NCBI RefSeq assembly: GCF_003182355.1
Contig: NZ_QGTW01000002.1
Coordinates: 458,284-522,283, forward strand
From: Cytobacillus oceanisediminis
Lineage (GTDB): Bacteria; Bacillota; Bacilli; Bacillales; Cytobacillaceae
DNA length: 64,000 nt
Direction of reading: 5' to 3'
Below, in pieces: positions 16,066 through 25,293 of this stretch (position 1 is the stretch's first letter; each line of letters opens with the position of its first letter). A program made the translations under genes and the position numbers. The notes beneath the pieces are model-generated. The model was not told the DNA's origin. It saw nothing but the letters and a program-made list of their open reading frames with translations, and made no database searches.

Positions 16066-17226
16066 TTAGGCCTCTTTGACCTTTAGTCGCGGAGCTGTGG
16101 AATTCCTGATAATAAGCTCAGGCTCATAAACTTTCGAATAAGAATCATTGCTCCGATTTTCAACAGCAGAAACAATCCATTTAGCGGCTTCTACTCCCAT
16201 ATCCATTTTTGGATGGGTTACCGATGTTAGCTTAATATCAGACGCTTCAGCTAAAAAAGAATCATCGTATCCAATGATTGACACATCTTCGGGAACACTT
16301 AACCCAAGCCGTCTTAACATATTTAGAACCTGTAAAGCCAGTTCATCATTATAACAAACGATTGCAGAAGGCTTAGATTCAGATGAGAAGTATTTTTCTA
16401 GTCGATCAATCAAAGAACCGTCTTTTTCTTCGGTAGTGTAGGTAATGACCATATCTGGGAAAAAGGGAAGCCCGTGCTCCCGGAATGCCCGAATAAATCC
16501 TTGCATACGGTTGACCCCTTGACGGTCATCTGTCTTAAAGAGTCCAATGATTTTTTCATGTCCCAGTTCTATTAAGTGTTCTGTCGCAATAAAACCTCCA
16601 TGTTCATCATCCATAATAATATGAGGAGGCATTAGTTGTGAATAATACTGGTTTATCATCAAATAAGGAACGTTGTTTTGTTCCAGCTGTAAATAGTAGT
16701 GAAGATTAGGATTGAAATTGCTGCTCTTTGTAGGTTCGACAATAAGGCCATCAATATTCCTATCCAGCATTGTCTGTAAACATTGTTTTTCTTTTTCAAT
16801 ATTATTGTCCGTACAAGCAAAAGTAAGAGAATATCCTTGATCTGTTAAATATGATTCAATGCCTTTAATAATTGACGGGAAAATATAATCGGAGATATAG
16901 GTTGTAATAACGCCAATATTTTTCCCATTTGAAGCAGGGGGCTGGACGGGCTGTTCGTTTTGCCCGGCAGTTTGTTTGTGTATTGCTGTTGCTGTTGAAG
17001 AACAGAACGTTCCTGCTCCTTGTTCACGGTATAATAGGCCATCGTGGACGAGTTCGCCAACAGCTTGCCGAACGGTATGTCTGCTTACGCCAAACATTTT
17101 AACAAGTTCATTTTCAGAATAAATTTTCTCGCCGGGTTTTACCTTCCCGCTCATGATCCATTCTGTTATTTGATCCTTTACCATATTATATTTAGTTTGT
17201 TGTGTCACCGGTCTCACCACTTTCAA
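16066..17226 (-). CDS. araR: Arabinose-responsive repressor AraR
   Basis: Chimeric repressor of 386 residues: an N-terminal GntR-type winged helix (about residues 10-75; VSRHTVRQAVGELVHDGLL) and a C-terminal LacI/GalR-type sugar-binding domain (about 105-380). This domain pair is characteristic of AraR, which binds ANTTGTNCGTACAANT boxes and lets go when L-arabinose binds. The gene is divergent from araN, and boxes of this type lie before araR itself, araN, araB, araA and the yesL-like gene. An AraR box at 17244 sits 18 bp upstream of the start, so autoregulation is likely. A perfect terminator follows. Confidence 0.95.
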   Translation of the reverse strand: MKVVRPVTQQTKYNMVKDQITEWIMSGKVKPGEKIYSENELVKMFGVSRHTVRQAVGELVHDGLLYREQGAGTFCSSTATAIHKQTAGQNEQPVQPPASNGKNIGVITTYISDYIFPSIIKGIESYLTDQGYSLTFACTDNNIEKEKQCLQTMLDRNIDGLIVEPTKSSNFNPNLHYYLQLEQNNVPYLMINQYYSQLMPPHIIMDDEHGGFIATEHLIELGHEKIIGLFKTDDRQGVNRMQGFIRAFREHGLPFFPDMVITYTTEEKDGSLIDRLEKYFSSESKPSAIVCYNDELALQVLNMLRRLGLSVPEDVSIIGYDDSFLAEASDIKLTSVTHPKMDMGVEAAKWIVSAVENRSNDSYSKVYEPELIIRNSTAPRLKVKEA

Positions 17227-17243
17227 CTTGTATGCTTAATGAA

Positions 17244-17259
17244 ACTTATACGTACAATA
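17244..17259 (-). promoter_or_regulatory. AraR operator before araR
   Basis: ACTTATACGTACAATA matches the AraR consensus with two mismatches. It lies 18 bp upstream of the araR start codon. Confidence 0.75.
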
Positions 17260-17323
17260 GCTTAGTATGATATTATCATATCAGAAAAGTATTAAAGCTA
17301 CTATAAAAATGAACAAAAAAAGA

Positions 17324-17390
17324 ACACGTACGTATAAGATGTGAATATTCAAAAAAAAAGATTGACGTGTACGCACAGGTATATTAGTAT
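17324..17390 (+). promoter_or_regulatory. araN promoter with two AraR boxes 41 bp apart
   Basis: ACACGTACGTATAAGA (17324-17339, four mismatches) and ACGTGTACGCACAGGT (17365-17380, three mismatches) are AraR-like boxes whose starts are 41 bp apart, about four helical turns, as in the cooperative AraR pairs of B. subtilis. The second overlaps TTGACG (17362-17367), which with TAGTAT (17385-17390) after 17 bp forms a probable promoter. Confidence 0.65.
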
Positions 17391-17401
17391 TTGAAATATA
17401 A

Positions 17402-17415
17402 AGAATACGCTTTCA
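17402..17415 (+). promoter_or_regulatory. cre-like site downstream of the araN promoter
   Basis: AGAATACGCTTTCA matches the CcpA operator with two deviations and sits about 12 bp after the proposed -10 box, a usual position for catabolite repression. Confidence 0.55.
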
Positions 17416-17508
17416 AAGCCTTTAAATGACCAAAAAAATGATCTATTTTTCTCTTTCCGAAAAATCGAAGGAGAAGGATATTTAGGAGGGCTCTTATGTA
17501 ATAGCTTA

Positions 17509-17524
17509 ACATGTACGTATATCT
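17509..17524 (+). promoter_or_regulatory. Third AraR-like box in the araN leader
   Basis: ACATGTACGTATATCT matches the AraR consensus with three mismatches. It lies 115 bp before the araN start; looping to the upstream pair is possible. Confidence 0.6.
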
Positions 17525-17638
17525 TTGTAATGTTCAAGTGTATTGAGAAATGGGTATTTTTTCTTTCTATCTTAATTGAAAATGTTTACGCTTACAATAT
17601 TTGTTTGTTCACTTAATATAATTTTTGGGGGGATCAGC

Positions 17639-19003
17639 TTGTTTAAAGTGTCTAAAAAAATAGGTGCCGGAATGTTACTAGCTACTATGCTCGTTAGTAC
17701 TGCTCTGACTGGATGTTCAGGTTCAAGTGAAAGTTCTTCTGGAAAATCTGATGGGAAAATCGAGTTATCCTTTATGTTCAGAGGCCAGCCTCAAGAACAG
17801 GAAGCATTTAAAGAAGTTATTAAGAAGTATGAAGAGGCAAATCCCGATGTGGATGTAACAATGGTCATTACGGCTCCTGACCAGTATGATACTAAATTAA
17901 AAGCTGCTATTGCCGGCAGAAAGATTCCTGACGTTTTCTTCTATAATCCTGCTCAAGTGAAAGCTTATGTAAACTCTGGTGTATTGCTTGACATTACAGA
18001 ACAGGTTGAAGGCTCTGAAGATATTAAGCTGGAAGATATTTGGGAAACTGGAGTAGACAAGTACCGATATGATGGGAAAACATTAGGTGAAGGTGCTATT
18101 TACGGATTGCCAAAAGATTTGGGTCCTTTTGCTTTAGGATACAACAAGACGATGTTTGAAGAAGCAGGAATTCCTCTTCCTGATAAAGATAAGCCTTATA
18201 CATGGGATGAATTTATCTCAGTATCGCAAGAGTTGACAAAGGATACGAATGGCGACGGCAAAATGGATCAATATGGTACAGGCTTTAACGTAAACTGGGC
18301 ACTGCAGCCATTTGTTTGGAGCAATGGGGCTGACTGGCTTGATGAAACAAAGACGAAAGTAACAATTGATGACCCAAAATTTACTGAAGCGCTTCAGTGG
18401 TTTGCTGACCACCAAAACAAATATAAAATTACTCCATCTATCGGTGAAGCACAAACACTTGATACATACCAGAGATGGTTGAAAGGTCAATTAGCGTTCT
18501 TCCCTGTTGGTCCATGGGATATGGGTGCATTCAAAGAGCAGTTGAAGTTTGAATATGATTTAATTCCTTGGCCGGCTGGCTCTACCGGTAAATCTGCAGC
18601 TTGGATCGGATCTCTTGGAATCGGTGTGGGATCTACAACGAAACATCCAGAAGAAGCAGCTGAGCTGGCAATGTACCTCTCCGCTGATCAAGAGGGACAG
18701 CAAGCGTTAGTTGATGCACAAGTACAGCTGCCTAATAGTATGGAAGTAGCAAAATCCTGGTCTGAAGATACAAGCATTAAGCCGGAAAATAAACAAGAAT
18801 TCTTAGACATTATCAATGATTATGGACGCGGTTTCCCAGCTGAACACACTTATACCGGGGAATGGTATGAAGAATTTTTCAAGAATATTCAGCCAGTTTT
18901 AGATGGGAAGCAAACAGCAGAAGAATACGTGAAAGAAGCACAGCCTAAAATGCAAAAGCTGCTGGATGCTGCCATTGAACAAGAAAAGCAGGCTGCAAAG
19001 TAA
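17639..19003 (+). CDS. araN: Arabinose-oligomer ABC transporter binding lipoprotein AraN
   Basis: Extracellular sugar-binding protein (family 1 solute-binding type) of the arabino-oligosaccharide importer, 454 residues. The lipobox LTGC follows a short basic, hydrophobic signal peptide. The start is TTG 17639 preceded by GGGGGG; the frame from 17576 adds an unlikely second hydrophobic stretch. The body shows the cluster-B pattern ([25 protein letters not shown], and a C-terminal [14 protein letters not shown]). It is followed by araP and araQ after a hairpin that may lower expression of the permeases relative to this protein. Regulated by the AraR boxes and cre-like site upstream. Confidence 0.93.
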   Translation: MFKVSKKIGAGMLLATMLVSTALTGCSGSSESSSGKSDGKIELSFMFRGQPQEQEAFKEVIKKYEEANPDVDVTMVITAPDQYDTKLKAAIAGRKIPDVFFYNPAQVKAYVNSGVLLDITEQVEGSEDIKLEDIWETGVDKYRYDGKTLGEGAIYGLPKDLGPFALGYNKTMFEEAGIPLPDKDKPYTWDEFISVSQELTKDTNGDGKMDQYGTGFNVNWALQPFVWSNGADWLDETKTKVTIDDPKFTEALQWFADHQNKYKITPSIGEAQTLDTYQRWLKGQLAFFPVGPWDMGAFKEQLKFEYDLIPWPAGSTGKSAAWIGSLGIGVGSTTKHPEEAAELAMYLSADQEGQQALVDAQVQLPNSMEVAKSWSEDTSIKPENKQEFLDIINDYGRGFPAEHTYTGEWYEEFFKNIQPVLDGKQTAEEYVKEAQPKMQKLLDAAIEQEKQAAK

Positions 19004-19033
19004 TCAGATTGAACATGGGATAAGGAAAACTAT

Positions 19034-19079
19034 AAATGGTGCTGGTGTGAGTAAGGTGTTACTGGCACCATTTATTCCT
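19034..19079 (+). terminator. Partial terminator/attenuator between araN and araP
   Basis: AAATGGTGC ... GCACCATTT stem followed by ATTCCTTTTTTC. This position favours higher expression of the binding protein than of the permeases. Confidence 0.6.
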
Positions 19080-19101
19080 TTTTTCTGAAAGGGTGGGGAA
19101 A

Positions 19102-19992
19102 ATGATAGCGAAATCCAAACTGCATCGCACTGAACAAAGATATGCTTACTTTTTTATTGCTGCCCCTATTATAGGATTCCTCCTTTTTGCCATGACCCCC
19201 TTAGCGTACTCCATTTATGGTGCTTTTACCGACTGGAACGGTCTCGGTCGAATGGAATTTGTAGGGCTGGAAAACTTCAAAAATGTATTTCAGGATGAAT
19301 ATTTCTATAAATCGATGTATAACACAATTTTTATGATGCTTGGCATACCAATAGGGATTGTGATTGCCTTGCTTTTGGCCCTGGCATTAAATAGAGGGAT
19401 TCCTGGAACCAATACTTTTAGAGTGCTGTACTATATCCCGGTTGTTTCTTCTATTGCTGCAGTATCGATTTTATGGCAATGGGCTTACAACGGTGATTAT
19501 GGATTAGTCAATCAGTTTTTGGCTATTTTCGGAATAGAAGGGCCTAACTGGCTGCAGAACACATCTACCGTCAAGCCTGCGCTGATCATCATGGCGGTGT
19601 GGAAAGGTTTGGGGTTTACGATGCTGCTTTATTTGGCTGCTCTTCAAAGTGTTCCGGCTACTTATTATGAAGCGGCCAAACTAGATGGTGCTAACGCATT
19701 TCAGGCTTTTTGGCATATTACTCTCCCGATGGTAAAACCAGTTACTTTCTTCATAGTTGTAACCAATATTATTGGCGGCGCCCAAATATTTACTGAAATT
19801 AATGTTATGACACCAACCGGTGGTCCTGAATATAGTTCTGCCTCTGTTGTATTTTATATCTGGCAAAAAGCATTTGGAAGCTTCCAACTAGGTTATGCAT
19901 CGGCTATGGCCTTGGTACTTGGGCTTTTCATCTTTATCATTACGCTAATCCAGTTTAGGATAAACGAAAAAAATTCCTTTGACATGGATTAA
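19102..19992 (+). CDS. araP: Arabino-oligosaccharide ABC transporter permease AraP
   Basis: Integral membrane permease (MalF type), 296 residues with six hydrophobic helices. The EAA loop YYEAAKLDGANAFQAFWHI (about residues 191-209) is the docking site for the ATPase. ATG 19102 follows GGGTGGGG. It pairs with AraQ. No ATP-binding gene is present in the locus; in B. subtilis the multitask ATPase MsmX serves this role. Confidence 0.93.
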   Translation: MIAKSKLHRTEQRYAYFFIAAPIIGFLLFAMTPLAYSIYGAFTDWNGLGRMEFVGLENFKNVFQDEYFYKSMYNTIFMMLGIPIGIVIALLLALALNRGIPGTNTFRVLYYIPVVSSIAAVSILWQWAYNGDYGLVNQFLAIFGIEGPNWLQNTSTVKPALIIMAVWKGLGFTMLLYLAALQSVPATYYEAAKLDGANAFQAFWHITLPMVKPVTFFIVVTNIIGGAQIFTEINVMTPTGGPEYSSASVVFYIWQKAFGSFQLGYASAMALVLGLFIFIITLIQFRINEKNSFDMD

Positions 19993-20029
19993 ATAAAGGT
20001 GAGTAACTAGCAGAAAGGGGCTTAATAGG

Positions 20030-20917
20030 ATGGAAACTGTACTTGCAGAGAAAAAGGAAATAGTGGCTGCGCTCAGGTCAGAAAAAAAAATAAATAGAAC
20101 GACAAATATTTTTGTTTTTATCTTTTTAAGTATTGGCGCCGTATTTATGGTAGCGCCATTGCTATGGATGTTCTCGACTTCTATTAAAACAAAAGAAGAT
20201 GTATTTGCTTTACCGCCGGTTTGGATTCCGGAAACCATTTCGTTCAGTAAATATACAGAGATTTGGGAAATGGGGCCCCTCCTTTCGGGTATTTCAAATA
20301 GTTTGATAGTAGCCGTTACAGTAACGGTGATAGGAACCTTCACTTCTAGCCTGGCCGCATTTGCCTTTGCGAAACTTAAGTTTCCAGGAAGAAACAATAT
20401 CTTCATTATGCTTTTTGCATCCGTGATGATTCCATACCCGGTGGTTATGATTCCCCAATTTATTATGTTTTCAAGTATAGGTTGGGTTGATACATTATTG
20501 CCCTTAATTGTACCTGGCCTATTTGGGAATATATTTATGATATTCTTCCTGCGCCAATATTTAACAAGCGTTCCAAATTCAATTATCGAAGCGGCGAAGA
20601 TTGATGGATGTTCATATTTCCAAATTTTTTACAAGATTATTTTTCCATTAATAAAGCCGGCAGTAGCAGCACAGTTGATTTTATGGTTTATGGGCATTTG
20701 GAATGATTATTTGGGTCCGATCCTTTACCTGAACTCACCTGAAAAACAAACACTGCAGCTGGTAATCGCAAACTTTAACGCGTCATATGCGATTCAAAGT
20801 GATTATCCATTAATTATGGCGGCTTCAGTGGTTGCTTTGCTTCCAATGCTTATTGTATTTATCATCTTCCAAAAGCAAATAATTGAATCTATTGCCATTT
20901 CCGGAGTAAAAGGATAA
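20030..20917 (+). CDS. araQ: Arabino-oligosaccharide ABC transporter permease AraQ
   Basis: Second permease (MalG type), 295 residues with six helices. The EAA loop SIIEAAKIDGCSYFQIFYKI lies near residues 184-203. Together with AraP it forms the channel fed by AraN. A long basic cytosolic N-terminus precedes the first helix. The operon then meets a terminator at 20967 before the GH43 gene. Confidence 0.93.
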   Translation: METVLAEKKEIVAALRSEKKINRTTNIFVFIFLSIGAVFMVAPLLWMFSTSIKTKEDVFALPPVWIPETISFSKYTEIWEMGPLLSGISNSLIVAVTVTVIGTFTSSLAAFAFAKLKFPGRNNIFIMLFASVMIPYPVVMIPQFIMFSSIGWVDTLLPLIVPGLFGNIFMIFFLRQYLTSVPNSIIEAAKIDGCSYFQIFYKIIFPLIKPAVAAQLILWFMGIWNDYLGPILYLNSPEKQTLQLVIANFNASYAIQSDYPLIMAASVVALLPMLIVFIIFQKQIIESIAISGVKG

Positions 20918-20966
20918 GCAAATTTAGAAATAATCTTTTTGATGCCATTTGAAAATAAAACAAGGG

Positions 20967-21003
20967 AAGGCACTTATCATTTTAGCGATAAGTGCCTTTG
21001 TTT
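20967..21003 (+). terminator. Rho-independent terminator after araQ
   Basis: AGGCACTTATC ATTTTAGC GATAAGTGCCT forms a strong stem with TTTGTTTT following. Confidence 0.88.
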
Positions 21004-21052
21004 TAGCAGTTCTCTTAAACAGAACAAAATATATATAAGTGCGGGGATTATT

Positions 21053-22516
21053 ATGAACAAAGCGGGAAAAGCAGCTATCTTTGCAGCGGTCACAGCATTG
21101 TTGTTATTTTTAGGCTTTTATCTAATTGATATAAACAATCAACCAGAAGGCAAAGACCTTTCGAATTTGAACCTGCCTTCTCCTCCTGCTGTGAATCCTT
21201 TAAACAAGGTAAACACCGATATCCTTTATAAGGAAGAGGCGTGGACGACTAATTTCACTCATGATGGAGCCATTATCAAAACAGGAGATTGGTTCTATGT
21301 GTTTTCAACGGATTATATGGTTGGAGCTCCGCCAACACCTGGAATTCAGGTGAGAAAGTCCAAGGACTTAATTCATTGGGAGTTCGTTGGCCGTGTGTTT
21401 GATCAGGTCTCTGAAGAGGCATGGAAATGGACAAAAGGAACGACTTTTTGGGCACCAAACATTATCGAGATGAATCATAAATTTTATTTATACTATTCCG
21501 TTTCCGAAGTTGGGAAAAGAAACTCGTACATAGGTCTGGCTACCAGCAGCTCCATAGAGGGTCCCTGGAAGGATGAGGGGGTTGTATTTAAGACAAGGGA
21601 AGGCGATAAATACACGGTCAATGCGATTGATCCCGATATAGTCATGGGTAAAGGTGAGAAGGCCTGGATGGTGTATGGCTCTTATTTTGGAGGCATTTTT
21701 ATCACGGAGATTGACCAGGTGACCGGGAAATTGGTAAATCCCAATGAGGAAGGGACGCTTATTGCCCAAAGGAAAAATATGAATTTTGGAATTGAAGCTC
21801 CCGAAATTATTTATAACCAGGATACGGATTATTATTATTTAACCGTTTCCTATGAGTGGCTTGAAGATACCTATAATGTAAGGGTAGGCAGGTCAAAAAA
21901 CGTTACGGGACCGTATACCGATTTCAACAATAAAGATATGACTGATCTCAGTGATGATTCTTTTGATACAGGCATCAAATTGGTTGGAGCTTATTCATTT
22001 GAAAACGACACAGGCTGGCTCGGTACGGGCCATAGTGCTTTTTTAGAAGATGACGAAGATTTTTATTTAATTCATAACGCTAGAGCAGGTGAGGATAAAT
22101 ATTGGTCGCATTTGCATGTAAGAAAAATAGTCTGGACTGAAGATGGCTGGCCAGTTGTCTCCCCTGAACGCTATGCAGGTGAAACAGAACAAAAAGTAAA
22201 AGAGTCCCAACTTATTGGGAAATGGGAACAGATTATCCTGCCGAGATATGATGATAGGATGCAAGGTTCAGAGAAATTAATCTTAAAGAAAAAAGGAGAA
22301 ATAGAAGATGAAAGCGGCAGAAGCAAATGGGAGTTAAAAGAGGACAACACACTGATCCTTTCTGTTTATGAGCCAGGTGCAGTTCCAGGCGATTTTTGGA
22401 CATATAAAGTAAAATTGCTGCCGGCATGGGATTGGGAGAATTGGAATCCGACTTTGATATTCACGGGCATGGATCAAGAAGGAACTGTTATTTGGGGAAA
22501 GAAACGATTGGACTAA
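21053..22516 (+). CDS. GH43 arabinan-active glycosidase, membrane-anchored
   Basis: Glycoside hydrolase family 43 enzyme of 487 residues, likely acting on alpha-1,5-arabinan or arabino-oligomers. A signal-anchor helix (about residues 7-25) without a lipobox places it on the outside of the membrane. The five-bladed propeller carries the GH43 trio: Asp71 (THDGAI), Asp193 (AIDPDIV) and Glu248 (GIEAPEI). A C-terminal lipocalin-like extension (about 395-487) resembles that of endo-arabinanases. The start is ATG 21053 with GGGG upstream; the frame from 20939 overlaps the terminator. It lies between araQ and the GH127 gene. Confidence 0.88.
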   Translation: MNKAGKAAIFAAVTALLLFLGFYLIDINNQPEGKDLSNLNLPSPPAVNPLNKVNTDILYKEEAWTTNFTHDGAIIKTGDWFYVFSTDYMVGAPPTPGIQVRKSKDLIHWEFVGRVFDQVSEEAWKWTKGTTFWAPNIIEMNHKFYLYYSVSEVGKRNSYIGLATSSSIEGPWKDEGVVFKTREGDKYTVNAIDPDIVMGKGEKAWMVYGSYFGGIFITEIDQVTGKLVNPNEEGTLIAQRKNMNFGIEAPEIIYNQDTDYYYLTVSYEWLEDTYNVRVGRSKNVTGPYTDFNNKDMTDLSDDSFDTGIKLVGAYSFENDTGWLGTGHSAFLEDDEDFYLIHNARAGEDKYWSHLHVRKIVWTEDGWPVVSPERYAGETEQKVKESQLIGKWEQIILPRYDDRMQGSEKLILKKKGEIEDESGRSKWELKEDNTLILSVYEPGAVPGDFWTYKVKLLPAWDWENWNPTLIFTGMDQEGTVIWGKKRLD

Positions 22517-22541
22517 TATATAGCAAAGAGGAGCGATAAAT

Positions 22542-24797
22542 ATGAAGGTGAAAGGATTTGACCTTAATAGAGTCCGTATAACAGGTGGGCCGTTCAAGAA
22601 GGCAATGGAGTTAAATAAGGAATATTTGCTGCAGCTTGAACCTGATCGATTGCTTTCCCGATACCGTGAATATGCAGGTTTGCAGCCAAAGGCCGAGAAC
22701 TATCCCGGATGGGAAGCACAAGGCATTTCGGGACATACCCTTGGACATTACTTGTCTGCCTGTTCGATAATGGGCGCTGCCACTGGAGATGAGCGTTTTT
22801 TTAAACAAGTACATTATATAGTGGATGAATTGGAAGATTGCCAGATTGCGAATGGCAATGGCTATATTGGCGGTGTTCCGCGCGGGAAAGAGATATTTGA
22901 AGAAGTGAAGGCAGGAGACATTCGCTCTCAGGGTTTTGATTTAAATGGGGGCTGGGTTCCGCTATATTCCATCCATAAAATATTTGCAGGCCTGCGTGAT
23001 GCTTATAAATATGCCAAGAGCGATAAGGCGCTGCAGGTTGAATCGAAGCTGGGGCTATGGCTCAGCGATGTATTTTTAAATCTGGATGACCAGCAGGTAC
23101 AGGAAGTACTGAACTGTGAATTTGGCGGAATGTCTGAAGTACTGGCCGATCTTGCAGAAGATACTGGGGATGATCGTTTCTGGAAGTTGTCCGAACGATT
23201 CCACCATCATGAAATATTAAACCCTCTTGCTGAGGGAATAGATAATCTGGCAGGAAAGCATGCAAATACCCAAATCCCTAAAATCGTTGGTACTGCCCGC
23301 CAATACGAATTATCCCAAAATGAAGTTTACCGCCGGACCTCCGAATTCTTTTGGAACCAGGTTGTCCACCGTCACTCTTATGTTATCGGCGGAAACAGCA
23401 TGAATGAACATTTTGGCCATCCGGGCCAATTAAGTGACCGCCTTGGAGCGAATACATGCGAAACCTGTAATTCTTACAATATGTTAAAACTGACAAAGCA
23501 TCTTTTTCAGTGGAATGCTCTTGCAGAACAGGGGGATTTCCATGAGCGGGTTTTATATAATCATATTTTAGCTTCGCAGCACCCTGCCGAAGGAACTGTC
23601 ACCTACTTTGTTTCCTTGGATATGGGCGGCCATAAAGTCTATAACTCTAAGTTTGAAGACTTTACCTGCTGTGTCGGATCGGGTATGGAGAACCATGCGA
23701 AGTATGGGGAAGGTATTTATTTCTATGGCGATCAGCAATTATATATCAATCAATTTATCCCATCCAGGCTAGAGTGGAGCGAAAAAGGGATCGTTATCAA
23801 CCAAAGTACTGATTTTCCTGAAAATGGTTCCGTTAAAATCGAAGTAGAGTGTTCCAAGTCTGCAGCTTTCTCTCTTTTTATCCGCCAGCCATACTGGGCA
23901 GAAAAAGGGATGACGGTAAAGGTCAATGGCGATATGGTGGAAAATGATAGAAACCCCTCAAGTTTTATTGAGATTGAACGCCAGTGGAAGAACGGCGATA
24001 CAGTAGAATTGGAAGTTCCAATGACCTTGCGTGTGGAAAGAATGGCTGACAATGAAAATAGAATGGCCATTATGAAAGGACCGCTTGTTCTTGCTGGTGA
24101 TCTTGGCCCTAGTGATGAGGGCAATGATAAAACCGATCTTTTATTTACCCCTGTTCTAGTCACAGATGAGGAAGATGTCCTACGCCATTTAAAAATGGTC
24201 AAGGATAAGAATCATCATTATGCTATGGACCAGCTTGGTTATCCTAGGGATGTGACGATATCCCCTTTCTACCAATTGCATGATCGAAGCACAACTGTGT
24301 ATTGGGATGTTTTTACAAAAAAAGAATGGAAAGAGAAAGAGATCTCTTATAAATCCTCTGTTGAAAAGAAACAGGAGCTGCAGCAGCGGACAGTAGATTT
24401 TTTCCAGCCCGGAGAAATGCAGCCGGAGCGTGACCATGAATTTGAAGGGGAGCATGTTGGCTATGGAATACTCTCCAACCGAAAATACCGGGATACATGG
24501 CCAGGGGGATCTTTTTCTTTTACGTTAAATGTGCTGCCTGACCGGCCCAATCATCTCCTTGTCATGTATACAAAGGAGATTGAAAACATGAATTCCTTTG
24601 ATTTGACGATCGATGGAGTCAAACTGAAAAAAGGAGAAGTTGTACTAGAAGAATTGAATACGTTTGTATTGGTAAAGTACGGACTGCCACTGCTCAATCT
24701 TACTGCAGGAAAGAAAACTGTAAGGGTCCAATTCAGGGCGCATGAAGGGCAAAAAGTGCCGAAGGTCTTTGGGGTACGGGTGTTGAGAGACAGCTAA
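22542..24797 (+). CDS. GH127/GH146-type beta-L-arabinofuranosidase (DUF1680)
   Basis: Predicted to remove beta-L-arabinofuranose, as found in plant hydroxyproline-rich glycoproteins and some pectin side chains. The 751-residue protein has an alpha/alpha barrel followed by beta domains. The zinc-site residues known from the Bifidobacterium enzyme HypBA1 (E338, C340, C417, C418) are matched by Glu307 and Cys309 in CETCNSYN and Cys376-Cys377 in FTCCVGSGMENH; one of these Cys is the nucleophile in this family. There is no signal peptide, so it acts inside the cell on imported oligomers. It follows the GH43 gene by 25 bp. GH127 and GH146 are hard to separate by eye. Confidence 0.9.
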   Translation: MKVKGFDLNRVRITGGPFKKAMELNKEYLLQLEPDRLLSRYREYAGLQPKAENYPGWEAQGISGHTLGHYLSACSIMGAATGDERFFKQVHYIVDELEDCQIANGNGYIGGVPRGKEIFEEVKAGDIRSQGFDLNGGWVPLYSIHKIFAGLRDAYKYAKSDKALQVESKLGLWLSDVFLNLDDQQVQEVLNCEFGGMSEVLADLAEDTGDDRFWKLSERFHHHEILNPLAEGIDNLAGKHANTQIPKIVGTARQYELSQNEVYRRTSEFFWNQVVHRHSYVIGGNSMNEHFGHPGQLSDRLGANTCETCNSYNMLKLTKHLFQWNALAEQGDFHERVLYNHILASQHPAEGTVTYFVSLDMGGHKVYNSKFEDFTCCVGSGMENHAKYGEGIYFYGDQQLYINQFIPSRLEWSEKGIVINQSTDFPENGSVKIEVECSKSAAFSLFIRQPYWAEKGMTVKVNGDMVENDRNPSSFIEIERQWKNGDTVELEVPMTLRVERMADNENRMAIMKGPLVLAGDLGPSDEGNDKTDLLFTPVLVTDEEDVLRHLKMVKDKNHHYAMDQLGYPRDVTISPFYQLHDRSTTVYWDVFTKKEWKEKEISYKSSVEKKQELQQRTVDFFQPGEMQPERDHEFEGEHVGYGILSNRKYRDTWPGGSFSFTLNVLPDRPNHLLVMYTKEIENMNSFDLTIDGVKLKKGEVVLEELNTFVLVKYGLPLLNLTAGKKTVRVQFRAHEGQKVPKVFGVRVLRDS

Positions 24798-24820
24798 TCA
24801 AGGATTTTTTGTAATGTTTA

Positions 24821-25034
24821 GGCTCTGTTAAGGCTAATTGTCGATTTAGTACCATGTTGATTGGAGCAGAAGGCGCGAGATTCCACGAAAATCATTGGGA
24901 TTTCCTTCGTGCGATGTATACTCTTTCATGCGGGAAAAGTGTACCCCGCAGGCTTAAAAAGCCGAGGAAGCTCCCGGTAGCCGCGGATAGCGAGTGCCTG
25001 CATGAGAAGTCAACACGCGAGTTTTAACAGAGCC
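24821..25034. repeat. MITE-like 214-bp dispersed repeat
   Basis: Bounded by GGCTCTGTTAA at the left and TTAACAGAGCC at the right (perfect 11-bp terminal inverted repeats), with an interior AGCCGAGGAAGCTCCCGG ... AGCGAGTGCCTGC. I recognise this as the type of short GC-rich intergenic element scattered through Bacillaceae genomes. It has no coding capacity and lies between the GH127 gene and the araB control region. Confidence 0.8.
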
Positions 25035-25128
25035 ATTTTTTAAATTGTTCACACTTATATAAAAACTTTTCAATTAATTTATTAAAAATACCATTGAAAA
25101 AATATTCATAGGTGGTAAAATCAAATTA

Positions 25129-25174
25129 GGTTATACGTACAAGTTGAATATTCATATATCATGTACGGATAAAT
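25129..25174 (+). promoter_or_regulatory. Two AraR boxes upstream of araB
   Basis: GGTTATACGTACAAGT (25129-25144, two mismatches) and TCATGTACGGATAAAT (25159-25174, four mismatches) lie 30 bp apart, about three helical turns, 120-165 bp before araB. Confidence 0.75.
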
Positions 25175-25257
25175 TTCTATAATTGTGCAAATTGATTTTT
25201 CGAGCTTCATAGTTGTTAGGACTAATCTATGAAACTCGATTTATATTTAAGTTTTAA

Positions 25258-25271
25258 TGAAAACGCATTCT
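25258..25271 (+). promoter_or_regulatory. cre site before araB
   Basis: TGAAAACGCATTCT matches the CcpA operator except at the last base. It lies just upstream of the araB ribosome site. Confidence 0.65.
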
Positions 25272-25293
25272 TAGTAAAGGCAAGGTGGTACCG

